64,000 nt of DNA from an uncultured Clostridia bacterium (GCA_947589215.1 CANQCL010000011.1:1-64000), one strand, 5' to 3'; shown: positions 45,579 to 55,264, counted from the stretch's first letter. Numbers and translations: made by a program. Notes: generated from the sequence alone by a model not told the origin.

Positions 45579-45602
45579 AAGGCGACCCTTACTGTCGCCT
45601 TG
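45579..45602 (-). terminator. Terminator of murA
   Basis: AAGGCGAC/GTCGCCTT has a 7-nt loop and TTTTATTT on the minus strand, between murA and the walJ-like gene. Confidence 0.8.
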
Positions 45603-45614
45603 AATTTTCATAAG

Positions 45615-46895
45615 TCAACTTGTCATTGCAATGGATTCGGGATAATAAACCCTCTTTATGTCAGCGCCTAATGCTCTTAACTTTTCATCTATTGTTTCAT
45701 ATCCTCTTTCGATATGATAGATGTCGTCAATCTCTGTAATACCCTCAGCAGCAAGTCCGGCAATAACAAGCGCAGCACCTGCTCGCAGGTCAGTTGCCTT
45801 AACGGGAGCGCCTGTGAGCTTTCCTACACCTTGAATAACCGCGACCGTTCCGTCAACTGAAATATCTGCGCCCATTCTTCTAAGCTCTGCAACGTATCTG
45901 AATCGGTTATCAAAAATATCATCCGTTACAATGCTTGTTCCATAAGCAAGCGTCAGCAGAGTTGAGAACTGCGGCTGCATATCAGTCGGGAAACCCGGAT
46001 GCGGCATTGTTTTAAGGCTCGTTTTCATTATTGGACCGTCAACCGAAACACGGATGCTTTCGTCGAATTCTTCAACGGTAACTCCAACCTTGCGGAGCTT
46101 TGCCGTTATAGACTCCAAATGTTTAGGGATAACGTTTTTGATAAGAACATTACCTTTTGTTGCGGCTGCTGCGACCATATATGTTCCTGCTTCAATCTGG
46201 TCGGGGATAATAGCATAGGTTATTCCCTTTAAATATTCAATGCCGCGAATTTTTATTACGTCAGTGCCGGCACCTCTTATGTCTGCGCCCATTGAGTTTA
46301 AGAAGTTTGCAAGGTCAACGATATGAGGTTCTTTTGCAGCATTTTCAATTATTGTTAGACCTTTCGTTTTAACAGCCGCAAAAATTGCATTTATAGTTGC
46401 GCCGACTGTTATAAAATCAAAATAAATCTGGTTGCCAATAAGAGCATCAGTCTTTAAATGCACAGTTCCGCTTTCTATTGCATAATCTGCACCTAAACAG
46501 GCAAAAGCCTTCAGATGCTGGTCGATAGGTCTGTCGCCTAAATCGCATCCTCCTGGAAGCGGTACATATGCTTCGTGAAATCTGCCAAGAAGTGTTCCGA
46601 GAAAATAGCTTGACGCTCTCATAGAACGTGCCAACTCGTACGGAACAACAGGACTTGTCATATGTGTCGTATCAAATTCAACTGTGTTTTTACCTAATAT
46701 TTTAACGTCTGCACCCATTTCCTTTAAAATCTTAATGCAGATCGATATATCACTTATTTCAGGGACGTTTTCCAGTATACAAGGTTCGTCGCATAGAATA
46801 GTTGCAGCAACTAGTGCGACTGCGGCATTTTTTGCACCGCTTACAACGATTTCGCCGTGAAGCGGAATGCCGCCCTTTATAACATACTTATCCAA
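45615..46895 (-). CDS. murA: UDP-N-acetylglucosamine 1-carboxyvinyltransferase
   Basis: MurA carries out the first committed step of peptidoglycan synthesis, adding enolpyruvate to UDP-GlcNAc. With the start at the TTG at 46895 the protein has 426 residues. AAGGAG lies 9 nt before that TTG, while a further upstream TTG would put this site inside the gene. Lys22 ('AKNA') and the loop Cys117 ('PGGCDLGDRP'), the residue attacked by fosfomycin, match the family. It is transcribed alone, between its own promoter and terminator. Confidence 0.95.
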   Translation of the reverse strand: MDKYVIKGGIPLHGEIVVSGAKNAAVALVAATILCDEPCILENVPEISDISICIKILKEMGADVKILGKNTVEFDTTHMTSPVVPYELARSMRASSYFLGTLLGRFHEAYVPLPGGCDLGDRPIDQHLKAFACLGADYAIESGTVHLKTDALIGNQIYFDFITVGATINAIFAAVKTKGLTIIENAAKEPHIVDLANFLNSMGADIRGAGTDVIKIRGIEYLKGITYAIIPDQIEAGTYMVAAAATKGNVLIKNVIPKHLESITAKLRKVGVTVEEFDESIRVSVDGPIMKTSLKTMPHPGFPTDMQPQFSTLLTLAYGTSIVTDDIFDNRFRYVAELRRMGADISVDGTVAVIQGVGKLTGAPVKATDLRAGAALVIAGLAAEGITEIDDIYHIERGYETIDEKLRALGADIKRVYYPESIAMTS

Positions 46896-46969
46896 ATTTA
46901 CTCGCTCCTTAAGTTCTATTTGCAAAGAGTTTCTATCTGTCTATACCCTCGCCATAACACATCTTATCA

Positions 46970-46998
46970 ATTATACCAGTTTTATAAACAAAAATCAA
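46970..46998 (-). promoter_or_regulatory. Promoter of murA
   Basis: On the minus strand TTGATT (46993-46998), 17 bp and TATAAT (46970-46975). Confidence 0.65.
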
Positions 46999-47275
46999 TC
47001 AAAATATTGTAATTTATACTATGTGTCAAAAATGTTAAGAAATCAAGCAGTTTTTTTAGTGAAAATTAAGTGAAATGCTATCTCTGATTAATTTTTTACA
47101 TTAGAAATAGTTTTAAAAAATCTTTGATAAATATTTAACTTCACAAAAGTAAGTCACAACATATAGTAGTTACAATAAATAAGACCTACTGTATTTTAGC
47201 ATATTTTTATGAGAAAATCAAGCATTTTTGAAATAAATTTGTATAATTGTTTTAAAAATGTTATTTTTATTCATA
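46999..47275. other. AT-rich divergent spacer, no gene seen
   Basis: About 280 bp lie between the murA promoter and the promoter of the NusG_II gene. It is AT-rich with several T runs; no RNA gene, repeat copy or coding frame with a ribosome binding site was recognised. Confidence 0.6.
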
Positions 47276-47304
47276 TTGACTGTGTTAGAATAAAAGTGTA
47301 TTAT
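47276..47304 (+). promoter_or_regulatory. Promoter of the NusG_II/Gx-transporter genes
   Basis: TTGACT (47276-47281), 17 bp and TATTAT (47299-47304). Confidence 0.65.
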
Positions 47305-47348
47305 ATTTTTAGGTATGTATAAAAGAATTATGCAGAACGGAGATCGTT

Positions 47349-47732
47349 ATGAAAAGTACCAAAAGGATTTTTACTTCAAATACACTTTGGATAATATTGT
47401 TTTTAGTATTAGCTATTATATCCGTACTTATCATTTTTATAATGAATTCAGTAAAAACGGCGGGGAAAACCGCAAAAATTTATTCAAATAACAGGCTTGT
47501 CCGAACTGTAAGCTTGAATAACGATGATGAATTTACAATTGAAAACGGAAAAAATTATAATATTATACGTATCAGAAATGGGAAAATATCAGTCTGCGAG
47601 GCTGACTGCAAAAATCAGATTTGTGTTAATCAAGGTGAAATTGATAATGATTTGTTTCCCATAGTCTGCGTACCCAACAGACTGGTAATAAGAGTTGAGA
47701 GCGAAACACAAGATGTTGACGCTGAAATCTGA
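47349..47732 (+). CDS. NusG domain II-containing membrane protein
   Basis: The 127-residue protein has one N-terminal membrane helix (about 14-36) and a beta-rich extracellular domain of the NusG_II/DUF1312 type ('VRTVSLNNDDEFTIENGKNYNIIRIRNGKISVCEADCKNQICVNQGEI...PIVCVPNRLVIRV') with three or four conserved cysteines. The family usually lies before a Gx transporter, as here (20 bp gap), and often near genes for electron-transfer or FMN transfer. The role is not established. Confidence 0.85.
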   Translation: MKSTKRIFTSNTLWIILFLVLAIISVLIIFIMNSVKTAGKTAKIYSNNRLVRTVSLNNDDEFTIENGKNYNIIRIRNGKISVCEADCKNQICVNQGEIDNDLFPIVCVPNRLVIRVESETQDVDAEI

Positions 47733-47751
47733 TAATAAAGCGGTGATTAGA

Positions 47752-48294
47752 ATGAATGTTAAAAATTCTAAACAAAAGCAAAACTACAAATCTATGAATA
47801 TTAAAAAATATACCGCTATGGCTATTCTGACGGCTGTTTCTCTGATACTTTTTACGGTCGAGGCTGCGCTTCCGCCAATACCTATTCAGGGCGTCAAATT
47901 GGGCTTTTCAAATGTGGTAACGCTTGTTGCAATGGTAATTTTAGGGAGGCGGGAGTCCTTTATAATTCTGATTATGAGAATTATTCTTGCCAGTATTTTT
48001 GCAGGAAGTATTTTAAGCTTTGGATTCAGCATTGCAGGGGGAATGCTGGCGTTTGTAATAATGGCTCTTACAATTAATGTTTTCGGAGAAAAAAAGCTTT
48101 GGATAACCTCAGTTTTCGGAGCAATATTTCATAACGCAGGTCAGCTTGCAGTTGCCATTATTGCAACGGGAACACCAGCCATTTCTATTTATGCACCTGT
48201 TTTGCTTTTATCTGCTATTGTAACAGGTTCAATTATCGGAGTTGTTACTACTGCTCTTGTAGCAGGGTTGAGACATATTGTTAGAAGCAATTGA
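47752..48294 (+). CDS. Gx transporter family protein (Hpre_diP_synt_I-like)
   Basis: The 180-residue protein has about five membrane helices and the family pattern 'AMAILTAVSLILFTVEAALPPIPIQGVKLGFSNVVTLVAMVILGRRESFIILIMRIILASIFAG'. Databases often call it heptaprenyl diphosphate synthase component I, but it looks like an ECF-type S component, so the old name is doubtful. The frame is open further upstream; the ATG at 47752 with AAAGCGGTG before it is chosen, though the ATG at 47794 is also possible. It forms a pair with the NusG_II gene. A dispersed element directly follows its stop codon. Confidence 0.8.
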   Translation: MNVKNSKQKQNYKSMNIKKYTAMAILTAVSLILFTVEAALPPIPIQGVKLGFSNVVTLVAMVILGRRESFIILIMRIILASIFAGSILSFGFSIAGGMLAFVIMALTINVFGEKKLWITSVFGAIFHNAGQLAVAIIATGTPAISIYAPVLLLSAIVTGSIIGVVTTALVAGLRHIVRSN

Positions 48295-48435
48295 ACGCTT
48301 TTAGCTTTCTTCTGACAATTATCCATTATCCATTATCCATTGTCCATTATCAATTAATAAGCCGTTTCACAAGGTAAACACATTTTGCAAACTAACCAAA
48401 GGCAGCAGAGCAGCCAGCGTTACGCTGGTTAGTAG
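48293..48435 (+). repeat. Dispersed intergenic element, copy 3
   Basis: The left hairpin arm is lost; only GAACGCTTTTAG remains (48293-48304), directly at the stop codon of the Gx gene. ATTATCC-type 7-bp units (about 48318-48359) and a complete core follow. Where copies 1 and 4 pair ACTGCC with GGCGGT, this copy pairs ACTAA with TTAGT, keeping the stem with different bases. CCAGCG-TTA-CGCTGG is at 48413-48427. The end overlaps the yitT-like stop codon. It lies between convergent genes. Confidence 0.8.
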
Positions 48436-49280
48436 TTATTCATTCTCAGTTTATAGCCCTCGCCGTATATCTCATTTGCGGAGGTTACTATCATAAACGA
48501 ATCACGGTCGGTTTGCAGAATGTATTCCTGAAGCTGAGGAAGATCACGCTTTTTTATAGCGCACATAACTGTGTGACGCTTTTCCCCTGAATATGCACCC
48601 TGACAGTCAAGTAAAGTACAGCCTATATCCAGCTTTTTTAAAATGTAGTCTGAAATCTCTTTTTCTTTTTTAGTGATAATATAAACAAGCCTTGCTTCGT
48701 CGCTTCCGTATAAAACAATGTCTAAAACGATGCTTGAAACAACAAGTGCAAGTAACGCATAAAGTGAATAATCAGGGTTTCTGAAAACTATTCCTGACGC
48801 TATTGATATTACTCCGTCAACGGCAATGAATATTATACCTGTTTTTAAGTGCTTGTGTCTGAGTTTTATAAGCCTCACTATAATATCTGTTCCGCCTGAG
48901 GTGTATCCTGCTTTAAAGATAAGCCCTATAGCAATAGCAAGCGAAACGCCTCCTCCTAAAGCAGAAAGCATTACGTTTTTAGTAAGCGGAGGGAGCTTTG
49001 CAAATAAATCGGTTAGAACAGATGTGAGAAAAATAGTTATCATTGTGCCCCAAAAAAAGCTTTTACCAAGCTTTATAAGTCCTATAATAAGCAGTGGAAT
49101 ATTCAGAATAAATATAAACGCTCCTACTCCTATACCGGTCAGATGTCCTAACATAATTGCAATACCCGAAACTCCTCCGGGAGCTATTTTGTTTGGAGTA
49201 AGAAACAGACTTACGGATAATGCATACATTGCTGAGCCTATAATTATTAACAATGCATTTTTGAATAATTTATTATTCAT
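48429..49280 (-). CDS. YitT family membrane protein (DUF161/DUF2179)
   Basis: The 283-residue protein has about five membrane helices in the first 190 residues ('SAMYALSVSLFLTPNKIAPGGVSGIAIMLGHLTGIGVGAFIFILNIPLLIIG', 'FKAGYTSGGTDIIVRLI'). A cytosolic C-terminal DUF2179 domain follows ('EARLVYIITKKEKEISDYILKKLDIGCTLLDCQGAYSGEKRHTVMCAI'), which in some relatives binds a nucleotide. The ATG at 49280 follows AAAGGAG and overlaps the mfd stop by 8 bp, so the two are translationally coupled. The function is unknown. Confidence 0.9.
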   Translation of the reverse strand: MNNKLFKNALLIIIGSAMYALSVSLFLTPNKIAPGGVSGIAIMLGHLTGIGVGAFIFILNIPLLIIGLIKLGKSFFWGTMITIFLTSVLTDLFAKLPPLTKNVMLSALGGGVSLAIAIGLIFKAGYTSGGTDIIVRLIKLRHKHLKTGIIFIAVDGVISIASGIVFRNPDYSLYALLALVVSSIVLDIVLYGSDEARLVYIITKKEKEISDYILKKLDIGCTLLDCQGAYSGEKRHTVMCAIKKRDLPQLQEYILQTDRDSFMIVTSANEIYGEGYKLRMNNY

Positions 49281-52200
49281 TTTTAACTCCTTTCTGCATA
49301 AGTGGTTTTGATTTTTTACCTTTAAAATATTTATTTGGTTTTGATTCAAAAGCTTCTGATTCTGTGCTTTGAACAATATCGTCTGGCTTTAAACTGCCGT
49401 TCATTATACCGAGAACCTCTTTCATAAGCTCGGCAGATTTTTGCTTTTTAGGCTTTTGTAGAAGATTTACTCTAAAGTGAGGTTTTTTAGTTTCTTCAAA
49501 GTCAACTCTGTTCTTAAAAGCCTGTCTAAGAGTAGTGATTTGCTCAATAGTGGGTGATTTGATGTAAAAATATAGCCAGTCTCCTCGCTGTGTAATTTCT
49601 GTTATTCCCAGCTTTGACGCTGTGTTGCGCATAAGTGCGATATTAATAAGCCCCAAAACAGCAGAAGGCGCTTTTCCGTATCTGTCAGTTAATTCGTCTA
49701 AAACATCGCTGCTGTCTTCATCATTTTGAATTGAAGCTATTTTTCTGTAAGCGTCGATTCTCTGCGAAAGACTTTCTATATACTTTTCAGGGATGTATGC
49801 GTCTATTGCAATATCAACAAGGCAATCCTCCGGCGAAGAAGGGAGGGCTTCTCCTTTTTGCTCGGCAACAGCTTCGTTTAAAAGCCTGATATACATATCG
49901 TAGCCCACAGCCTCCATATGTCCGTGCTGTTTTCCCGAGAGAATAGAGCCTGCGCCTCTTATTTCAAGGTCTCGCAGGGCTATTCTAAATCCAGAGCCGA
50001 ACTGGGTAAACTCTCTTATTGCGTTAAGCCTTTTAGAGGCTATTTCTGTAAGTACCTTTCCTCTCCTGAAGGTGAAATATGCAAACGCACGTCTGTTGCT
50101 TCTTCCAACTCTGCCTCTAAGCTGATAAAGCTGAGAAAGTCCAAGTCTGTCTGCGTCTTCTATTATAAGTGTATTCACATTCGGAACATCAACGCCTGTT
50201 TCAATAAGAGTTGTGCAAACTAAGACGTCGATTTCCTTGTCAATAAGCTGTCGCCAGATTTCTGAAAGCTCGTTTTCAGCAATCTGACCATGAGCCACAC
50301 CTATTCTAGCATCTGGCAGAAGACTTTGTAGTTTTGAAACACAGCGGTCGATAGTTTCAATCCGATTGTGTATATAGTAAATCTGACCGCCCCGACGCAG
50401 TTCCTTTGATATTGCGTTTGCAATAACTCCATCATTGTGTTCAATAACATATGTCTGAACCGGATATCTGTCCTGCGGAGGTTCCTCAATTACCGACATA
50501 TCCCGTATTCCGCTCATAGCCATATTGAGAGTTCTCGGTATTGGAGTTGCCGAAAGTGTCAGAATATCAATGCCTGAAAACATTTCCTTAAAGCGCTCTT
50601 TATGAGCAACGCCGAACCTTTGCTCTTCGTCTATAACTGCCAGTCCGAGATTCTTAAACTCAACGTCTTTTTGAACAAGTCTGTGAGTTCCTATTACCAT
50701 ATCTATAACTCCTCGTTTAAGGTCCTTTATTATCTGCGCTTGCTGTTTTGGGGTTCTGAAGCGAGAGAGAAGTTCAATTTTAACAGGGAAGTGCTCAAAG
50801 CGCTTTACAGCAGTCTGATAGTGCTGCCACGCAAGAACAGTAGTCGGGGCGAGAATAACGCATTGCTTTGAATCAAGCATACATTTAAAGCAGGCTCTTA
50901 GGGCAACCTCTGTCTTTCCAAACCCCACATCTCCGCATAGAAGTCTGTCCATAGGGATAGGCTTTTGCATATCTTCTTTTATTTCGCTTATTGTTCTAAG
51001 CTGGTCGTCCGTCTCTTGATACTCAAAGCGTTCTTCAAAATCAGCCTGCCAGTCGTTATCCGGAGAAAATGCAAAACCCTTTGACGTCTGCCTTTTTGCG
51101 TACAGCTTAATAAGTTCGTCAGCCATATCTTTAACTGCGGTTTTAACACGCTTACGTGTTTTTTGCCATTCTAAAGAATTAAGCTTGTTTAGCTTAATAT
51201 TTGCGTCGTCACGGGGTCCAATGTATCGTGACACCAAATCAAGCTGAGTGACGGGAACATACAGAATATCTGAGCCTGCGTAGTTTATTTTAATGTAGTC
51301 TCTGGTAACGCCGTTTGTTTCAAGCTTTTGAATACCCGAAAACCGCCCTATTCCATAAAGCGAGTGAACGACCAGATCTCCGTTTGAAATGTCGGAGAGA
51401 TTTTTGATTTCCTCGCCTTTTTTGTATTTTCTCTTTGGCTTCTTCTTTGCCGAGTTTATCTTTTGACCTGTTATCATCGCACACTTGATATCGGGGTATT
51501 CAAAGCCACCGCTTATACTGCCGAAGGTAATATATACAAGTCCTTGCTTTATTTCTGATTTATCGGTGAGTATCTCAGCAGGTATATTGCTGTCACGCAG
51601 GTCGTTTGCCAAAATAGGCAGAGTTTTTTCGCTCCCTGCAAAAACAATGACGCAGTAATTTTGATCACAGTATGTTTTTAAATCCTCAATAAGATGTCTT
51701 ATATCTCCACTCCAGCTTGATGTTTGCAGCGGATTTGCGTTTATAAGACTTTTAAGCTTTAAATCACTTCCGCCTCTCATAAATGTATCAAGGTATATAA
51801 GCGATGAATTTTCCGCTTTTAGCATAAGCTCTGAATATTCGCAGTAAAATCCCTCAAGAGACTTGAAAAGAATGCCGTCCTCATAGAGCATTTTTATATC
51901 CTCAGAAAGCTGAGTTGAAATTGCTTTAGCCTGCTCCTTGCAGTTTGAGTTTTCAGATATAATAATTATATCGTCCTTAAAGTAATCAACAATTGAACAG
52001 AATTTATCATTCGCAATGGAATAGTATTTATCGAGATTACTAAGAGAAATTCCCGATTCCAGTAATTCTAAATCAGCATAAAGCTTTTCCTTGATTTTTT
52101 CTGCATTTTTTCCTCTGGGCTTTTTAATAACCTCTCGTATCTTTTGGGCAAATTCATTGGCAGACGGAAATATAACTTCCAGAGCAGGGGAGACTGTAAA

Positions 52201-52857
52201 AGAATTAACCTTCTCAAGCCTCCTTTGAGATTCAACCTCGAACATATGAATACTATCTACAGTATCGCCCCACAGTTCAACTCTGTAAGGCTGCGGGGAA
52301 TGAACAGGGAAAATATCTACTATTCCTCCTCTTACTGAAAACTGTGCCTGTCCCTCGACCTGTTCACAATCAGTGTAACCTGCCGAAACAAGTGATGATA
52401 TCAGATTTGACAAGTTCAAATCATCACCTGTTTTAATGTCAAAAGAGTATTCCTCAAGCTTTTCAGGCGGAATCGTACCTTGCATACAGGCTTCAGCAGT
52501 TGTCACTATAATTTTTGATAAGCCTTTTCTAATTTTAGAGAGAGCCTCTATTCTTTTATGCTCGTATTCTCTTGAAAAGCTGTCAACATACGCAAAGTTG
52601 AAATCTTTAGCAGGGAATAAACAGGCAGTCTCTTCGTGGGAAAGGGCATTTATATCCTCGCATATACGCCTTGCTGCGGTTTCGGTATCGCAGATAATAC
52701 AGCAAGGCCTCAGCTCGCTAAGAGCCAAAGCCAAATGTGCTTTATGAACGGAAGAAACTCCCGTTAGCGACAGGGGAGTTTTACCGTTTTTTATAGACCT
52801 TTCAATTTCTTGATAGAAGTCTAGCTTGCAGCAAATTTCATTAAAGATATTTTTCAT
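49273..52857 (-). CDS. mfd: Transcription-repair coupling factor
   Basis: Mfd removes stalled RNA polymerase from damaged DNA and recruits UvrA. The 1194-residue protein has the UvrB-like N-terminal domains, the RNA-polymerase-interacting domain ('LSDISNGDLVVHSLYGIGRFSGIQKLE'), the RecG-like ATPase ('LLCGDVGFGKTEVALRACF', 'VIDEEQRFGV', 'LSATPIPRTL', 'QLRGRVGRSNRRAFAYF') and the C-terminal TRCF domain. It is downstream of pth (32 bp) and overlaps the yitT-like gene. The pth-mfd order is common in Firmicutes. Confidence 0.96.
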   Translation of the reverse strand: MKNIFNEICCKLDFYQEIERSIKNGKTPLSLTGVSSVHKAHLALALSELRPCCIICDTETAARRICEDINALSHEETACLFPAKDFNFAYVDSFSREYEHKRIEALSKIRKGLSKIIVTTAEACMQGTIPPEKLEEYSFDIKTGDDLNLSNLISSLVSAGYTDCEQVEGQAQFSVRGGIVDIFPVHSPQPYRVELWGDTVDSIHMFEVESQRRLEKVNSFTVSPALEVIFPSANEFAQKIREVIKKPRGKNAEKIKEKLYADLELLESGISLSNLDKYYSIANDKFCSIVDYFKDDIIIISENSNCKEQAKAISTQLSEDIKMLYEDGILFKSLEGFYCEYSELMLKAENSSLIYLDTFMRGGSDLKLKSLINANPLQTSSWSGDIRHLIEDLKTYCDQNYCVIVFAGSEKTLPILANDLRDSNIPAEILTDKSEIKQGLVYITFGSISGGFEYPDIKCAMITGQKINSAKKKPKRKYKKGEEIKNLSDISNGDLVVHSLYGIGRFSGIQKLETNGVTRDYIKINYAGSDILYVPVTQLDLVSRYIGPRDDANIKLNKLNSLEWQKTRKRVKTAVKDMADELIKLYAKRQTSKGFAFSPDNDWQADFEERFEYQETDDQLRTISEIKEDMQKPIPMDRLLCGDVGFGKTEVALRACFKCMLDSKQCVILAPTTVLAWQHYQTAVKRFEHFPVKIELLSRFRTPKQQAQIIKDLKRGVIDMVIGTHRLVQKDVEFKNLGLAVIDEEQRFGVAHKERFKEMFSGIDILTLSATPIPRTLNMAMSGIRDMSVIEEPPQDRYPVQTYVIEHNDGVIANAISKELRRGGQIYYIHNRIETIDRCVSKLQSLLPDARIGVAHGQIAENELSEIWRQLIDKEIDVLVCTTLIETGVDVPNVNTLIIEDADRLGLSQLYQLRGRVGRSNRRAFAYFTFRRGKVLTEIASKRLNAIREFTQFGSGFRIALRDLEIRGAGSILSGKQHGHMEAVGYDMYIRLLNEAVAEQKGEALPSSPEDCLVDIAIDAYIPEKYIESLSQRIDAYRKIASIQNDEDSSDVLDELTDRYGKAPSAVLGLINIALMRNTASKLGITEITQRGDWLYFYIKSPTIEQITTLRQAFKNRVDFEETKKPHFRVNLLQKPKKQKSAELMKEVLGIMNGSLKPDDIVQSTESEAFESKPNKYFKGKKSKPLMQKGVKNE

Positions 52858-52889
52858 ACGCTTACCTATTATATTGTTATATTATAAGA

Positions 52890-53516
52890 TTACGAATTAT
52901 ACAAATTCATAGCCTTGTCAATATTGCCTTCTACAATAAAGCCTAGCGAATCGACCGCTTTTTCCAATGCAGGCTCAAGAGCTTGCTTATCCTCATCGCT
53001 GAATTTCGACAGCACCCAGTCGGCAAGGTTGTAATTGGGGTTAGGCTTTTTGCCGACGCCGATTTTGATTCTGGGAAATTCAATGCTTCCTGTAAGAGCG
53101 ATAATACTTTTTATTCCGTTGTGTCCGCCGTCCGAACCTTTTCTGCGTATGCGCAGCTTTCCCGGTTCAAGTGAAATGTCATCATAGATCACTATTACAT
53201 TTTCAATCGGGATTTTGTAAAAGTTCATAGCTTCAGCAACGGCTTCTCCGCTGTTGTTCATATATGTCGTAGGCTTGAGTACAAGACACCGCTTTTCATT
53301 AATAAGCGTTTCTCCTGTTTTTGATTTAAACTTGACTCTGCTTATGTCAAAGCCGTTTTTTTGAACTAATCTGTCTACCGCCATAAAACCGGCGTTGTGT
53401 CTTGTTTCATTATATTCCAGACCGAAGTTTCCGAGACCAACTATAATGTATTCAATTTTACCCTTGACATTGTTATTCCCGTTTTCTATTTTTTTAAATA
53501 TATCCCATATGCTCAT
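52890..53516 (-). CDS. pth: Peptidyl-tRNA hydrolase
   Basis: Pth frees tRNAs from prematurely released peptidyl-tRNA. The 208-residue protein has an extra N-terminal segment of about 20 residues before the usual 'IEYIIVGLGNFGLEYNETRHNAGF'. The catalytic His is His40 here (His20 in the usual numbering). Asn and Asp residues in 'KPTTYMNNSGEAV' and 'IYDDISLEPGKLRIRRKGSDGGHNGIKSI' are present. AAGGAG precedes the ATG, so the longer start is supported. It lies in the glmU-pth-mfd run. Confidence 0.95.
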   Translation of the reverse strand: MSIWDIFKKIENGNNNVKGKIEYIIVGLGNFGLEYNETRHNAGFMAVDRLVQKNGFDISRVKFKSKTGETLINEKRCLVLKPTTYMNNSGEAVAEAMNFYKIPIENVIVIYDDISLEPGKLRIRRKGSDGGHNGIKSIIALTGSIEFPRIKIGVGKKPNPNYNLADWVLSKFSDEDKQALEPALEKAVDSLGFIVEGNIDKAMNLYNS

Positions 53517-53556
53517 AATTTTCTCCTTGATTTAAAAAGTATATACACCACTTTAA

Positions 53557-53582
53557 CCCCCATTCCTAATAGGACAGGGGGT
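53557..53582. other. Long hairpin between glmU and pth
   Basis: ACCCCC and GGGGGT flank an inner TCCTA/TAGGA stem (53557-53582). No T run follows on either strand, so it is not a standard terminator. It may be an mRNA processing or stability element. Confidence 0.45.
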
Positions 53583-53640
53583 AAAGCGTTTTGTTTAATT
53601 GACAATTTACAGTGGATTATTGATAAAGAAAGTAACCTGT
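53583..53640 (+). repeat. Decayed relative of the dispersed intergenic element
   Basis: The stretch AGCGTTTTGTTTAATTGACAA followed by GGATTATTGATAA resembles the terminator tail and the ATTATCC/ATTGATAAG part of the intact copies. It has no core. The assignment is by eye. Confidence 0.35.
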
Positions 53641-53642
53641 TT

Positions 53643-55070
53643 TTAATTCTGACTGTTGTCATCAGCATCTCTCTGTGCTTTTTCTTTTGCGATTTTTTCA
53701 TTTCTGTTTTTTAACATTCTGTCAGCGTAGCCGTCTTTGATAATGCCCTGACCTCTCTCTATCATCAGCGCTCCGTCGGGAACATCCTTAGTGACTGTCG
53801 AGCCTGCCGCCGTGTATGCATTTTTGCCTATCTTAACAGGTGCGATAAGGTTTGTGTTGCAGCCTATAAACGAGTTGTCGCCTATGGTCGTTCTGAACTT
53901 CTTGTCGCCGTTGTAGTTTACTGTGACAACGCCGCAGCCAAAGTTGACATTTTCACCAACATCGCTGTCGCCGACATATGTTAGATGCGCAACAGCCGTA
54001 CCTTCGCCAATGTTCGAGTTCTTAATCTCAACGAAATCGCCTATCTTAGCTCCGTTTGCAATGTGCGTATTAGGGCGAAGCTGAACCCAAGGACCTATAG
54101 TTACTCTGTTTCCTATAACGCTTTCGTTTGCAACAACATTGTTGAGCTTCGTGTCTCTGCCTACCTTTGTATTGTTCAGACAGGTGTTCGGACCAATCTC
54201 ACAGCCGTTACCTATCTCTGTGTTGCCTTTGAGGATAACTCCTGCGTGGATAACCGTACCCGTGCCGATTTTAACATCATTTGAAATGCTTACGCCGTCT
54301 GTACAGGTGAATTCAATTCCGTTGTCAAGATGCTTGTTAATTATTTGTCGTCTTGCTATATCGTTTAAGTGGAGAAGTCCACGCCTGTCATTTGCACCGA
54401 GCGAAACATTTTCGTTTTCTGAAATATAAGCGTCTGCTGATTTACCGTTTTTGATAAGCAGCGAGATACAGTCGGTGAGATAGTATTCGCCTTGAGCATT
54501 GTCAGGCTTTATGCTGAAAAGCACGTCCAGCAGATCCTTTGTTTTGAACCAGAAACAGCCCGAGTTGATTTCTTTGATTCTTTTCTGTTCATCTGTGCAG
54601 TCTCGTTCCTCAACAATTCCCGATATACCGTTTTCAGTCCTTATGATTCTTCCGTAGCCGTAAGGCTCGTCAACAATAGATGTTACAACAGTAACAGACA
54701 AGTCTTTTTCCTCGTGTAGTTTAAGTGAGTTTTTTATAGTTCTGCTGTCGATAAAGGGTGCGTCTCCGCAGAGGATAAGAGTGTTGCCGTCTGAATGTTC
54801 ACGCAGAAAGTTTACCGCCTGCATAACTGCATGACCTGTTCCCAGACGGTCAGCTTGGAGCGCAGTCTGATATTTTCCCTGCAAAAAGCTTTCTATATAT
54901 TCTCCTGCAAAGCCCTTGACTACACATATGTTATTTAAGCCGGCTTCCTCACAGGCTTCGATAACCCATTGAAGCATAGGCTTTCCTAAAACTTCACACA
55001 GTGCTTTCGGCATATCCGTTTTCATACGCTTGCCTTGTCCGCCTGCAAGAATAACAACAGAATTTTTCAT
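53643..55070 (-). CDS. glmU: Bifunctional UDP-N-acetylglucosamine pyrophosphorylase / glucosamine-1-phosphate N-acetyltransferase
   Basis: GlmU makes UDP-GlcNAc, the substrate of MurA. The 475-residue protein has the N-terminal uridylyltransferase ('VILAGGQGKRMKTDMPKALCEVLGKPML', 'LQADRLGTGHAV', 'LCGDAPFID') and the C-terminal left-handed beta-helix acetyltransferase ('GPWVQLRPNTHIANGAKIGDFVEIKNSNIGEG', 'NFGCGVVTVNYNG'). It ends in a Lys/Glu-rich tail. It heads the minus-strand run glmU-pth-mfd-yitT. Confidence 0.96.
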   Translation of the reverse strand: MKNSVVILAGGQGKRMKTDMPKALCEVLGKPMLQWVIEACEEAGLNNICVVKGFAGEYIESFLQGKYQTALQADRLGTGHAVMQAVNFLREHSDGNTLILCGDAPFIDSRTIKNSLKLHEEKDLSVTVVTSIVDEPYGYGRIIRTENGISGIVEERDCTDEQKRIKEINSGCFWFKTKDLLDVLFSIKPDNAQGEYYLTDCISLLIKNGKSADAYISENENVSLGANDRRGLLHLNDIARRQIINKHLDNGIEFTCTDGVSISNDVKIGTGTVIHAGVILKGNTEIGNGCEIGPNTCLNNTKVGRDTKLNNVVANESVIGNRVTIGPWVQLRPNTHIANGAKIGDFVEIKNSNIGEGTAVAHLTYVGDSDVGENVNFGCGVVTVNYNGDKKFRTTIGDNSFIGCNTNLIAPVKIGKNAYTAAGSTVTKDVPDGALMIERGQGIIKDGYADRMLKNRNEKIAKEKAQRDADDNSQN

Positions 55071-55112
55071 AAAAATGTCTCCGTTTCAAAAGTTTTTATA
55101 TATTGCTTTTTA

Positions 55113-55141
55113 ATTATACAATATTATTTTGTCGTTTACAA
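55113..55141 (-). promoter_or_regulatory. Promoter of the glmU operon
   Basis: On the minus strand TTGTAA (55136-55141), 17 bp and TATAAT (55113-55118), about 43 bp from the start codon. Confidence 0.65.
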
Positions 55142-55250
55142 CACCATTTGTGCCAATTTTATATATAACTAACAAAAATGTTAATAAAATTTTCCCTCAA
55201 TTTTGCAAACAAATTTCCAAAAAGGGCTAGTAATTTAAAAATAAATCTGC

Positions 55251-55256
55251 TATAAT
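55251..55256 (+). promoter_or_regulatory. Probable -10 of ppdK
   Basis: TATAAT in GCTATAATC, with no good -35 at the right distance. Transcription would start just before the structured leader. Confidence 0.5.
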
Positions 55257-55264
55257 CATTATAT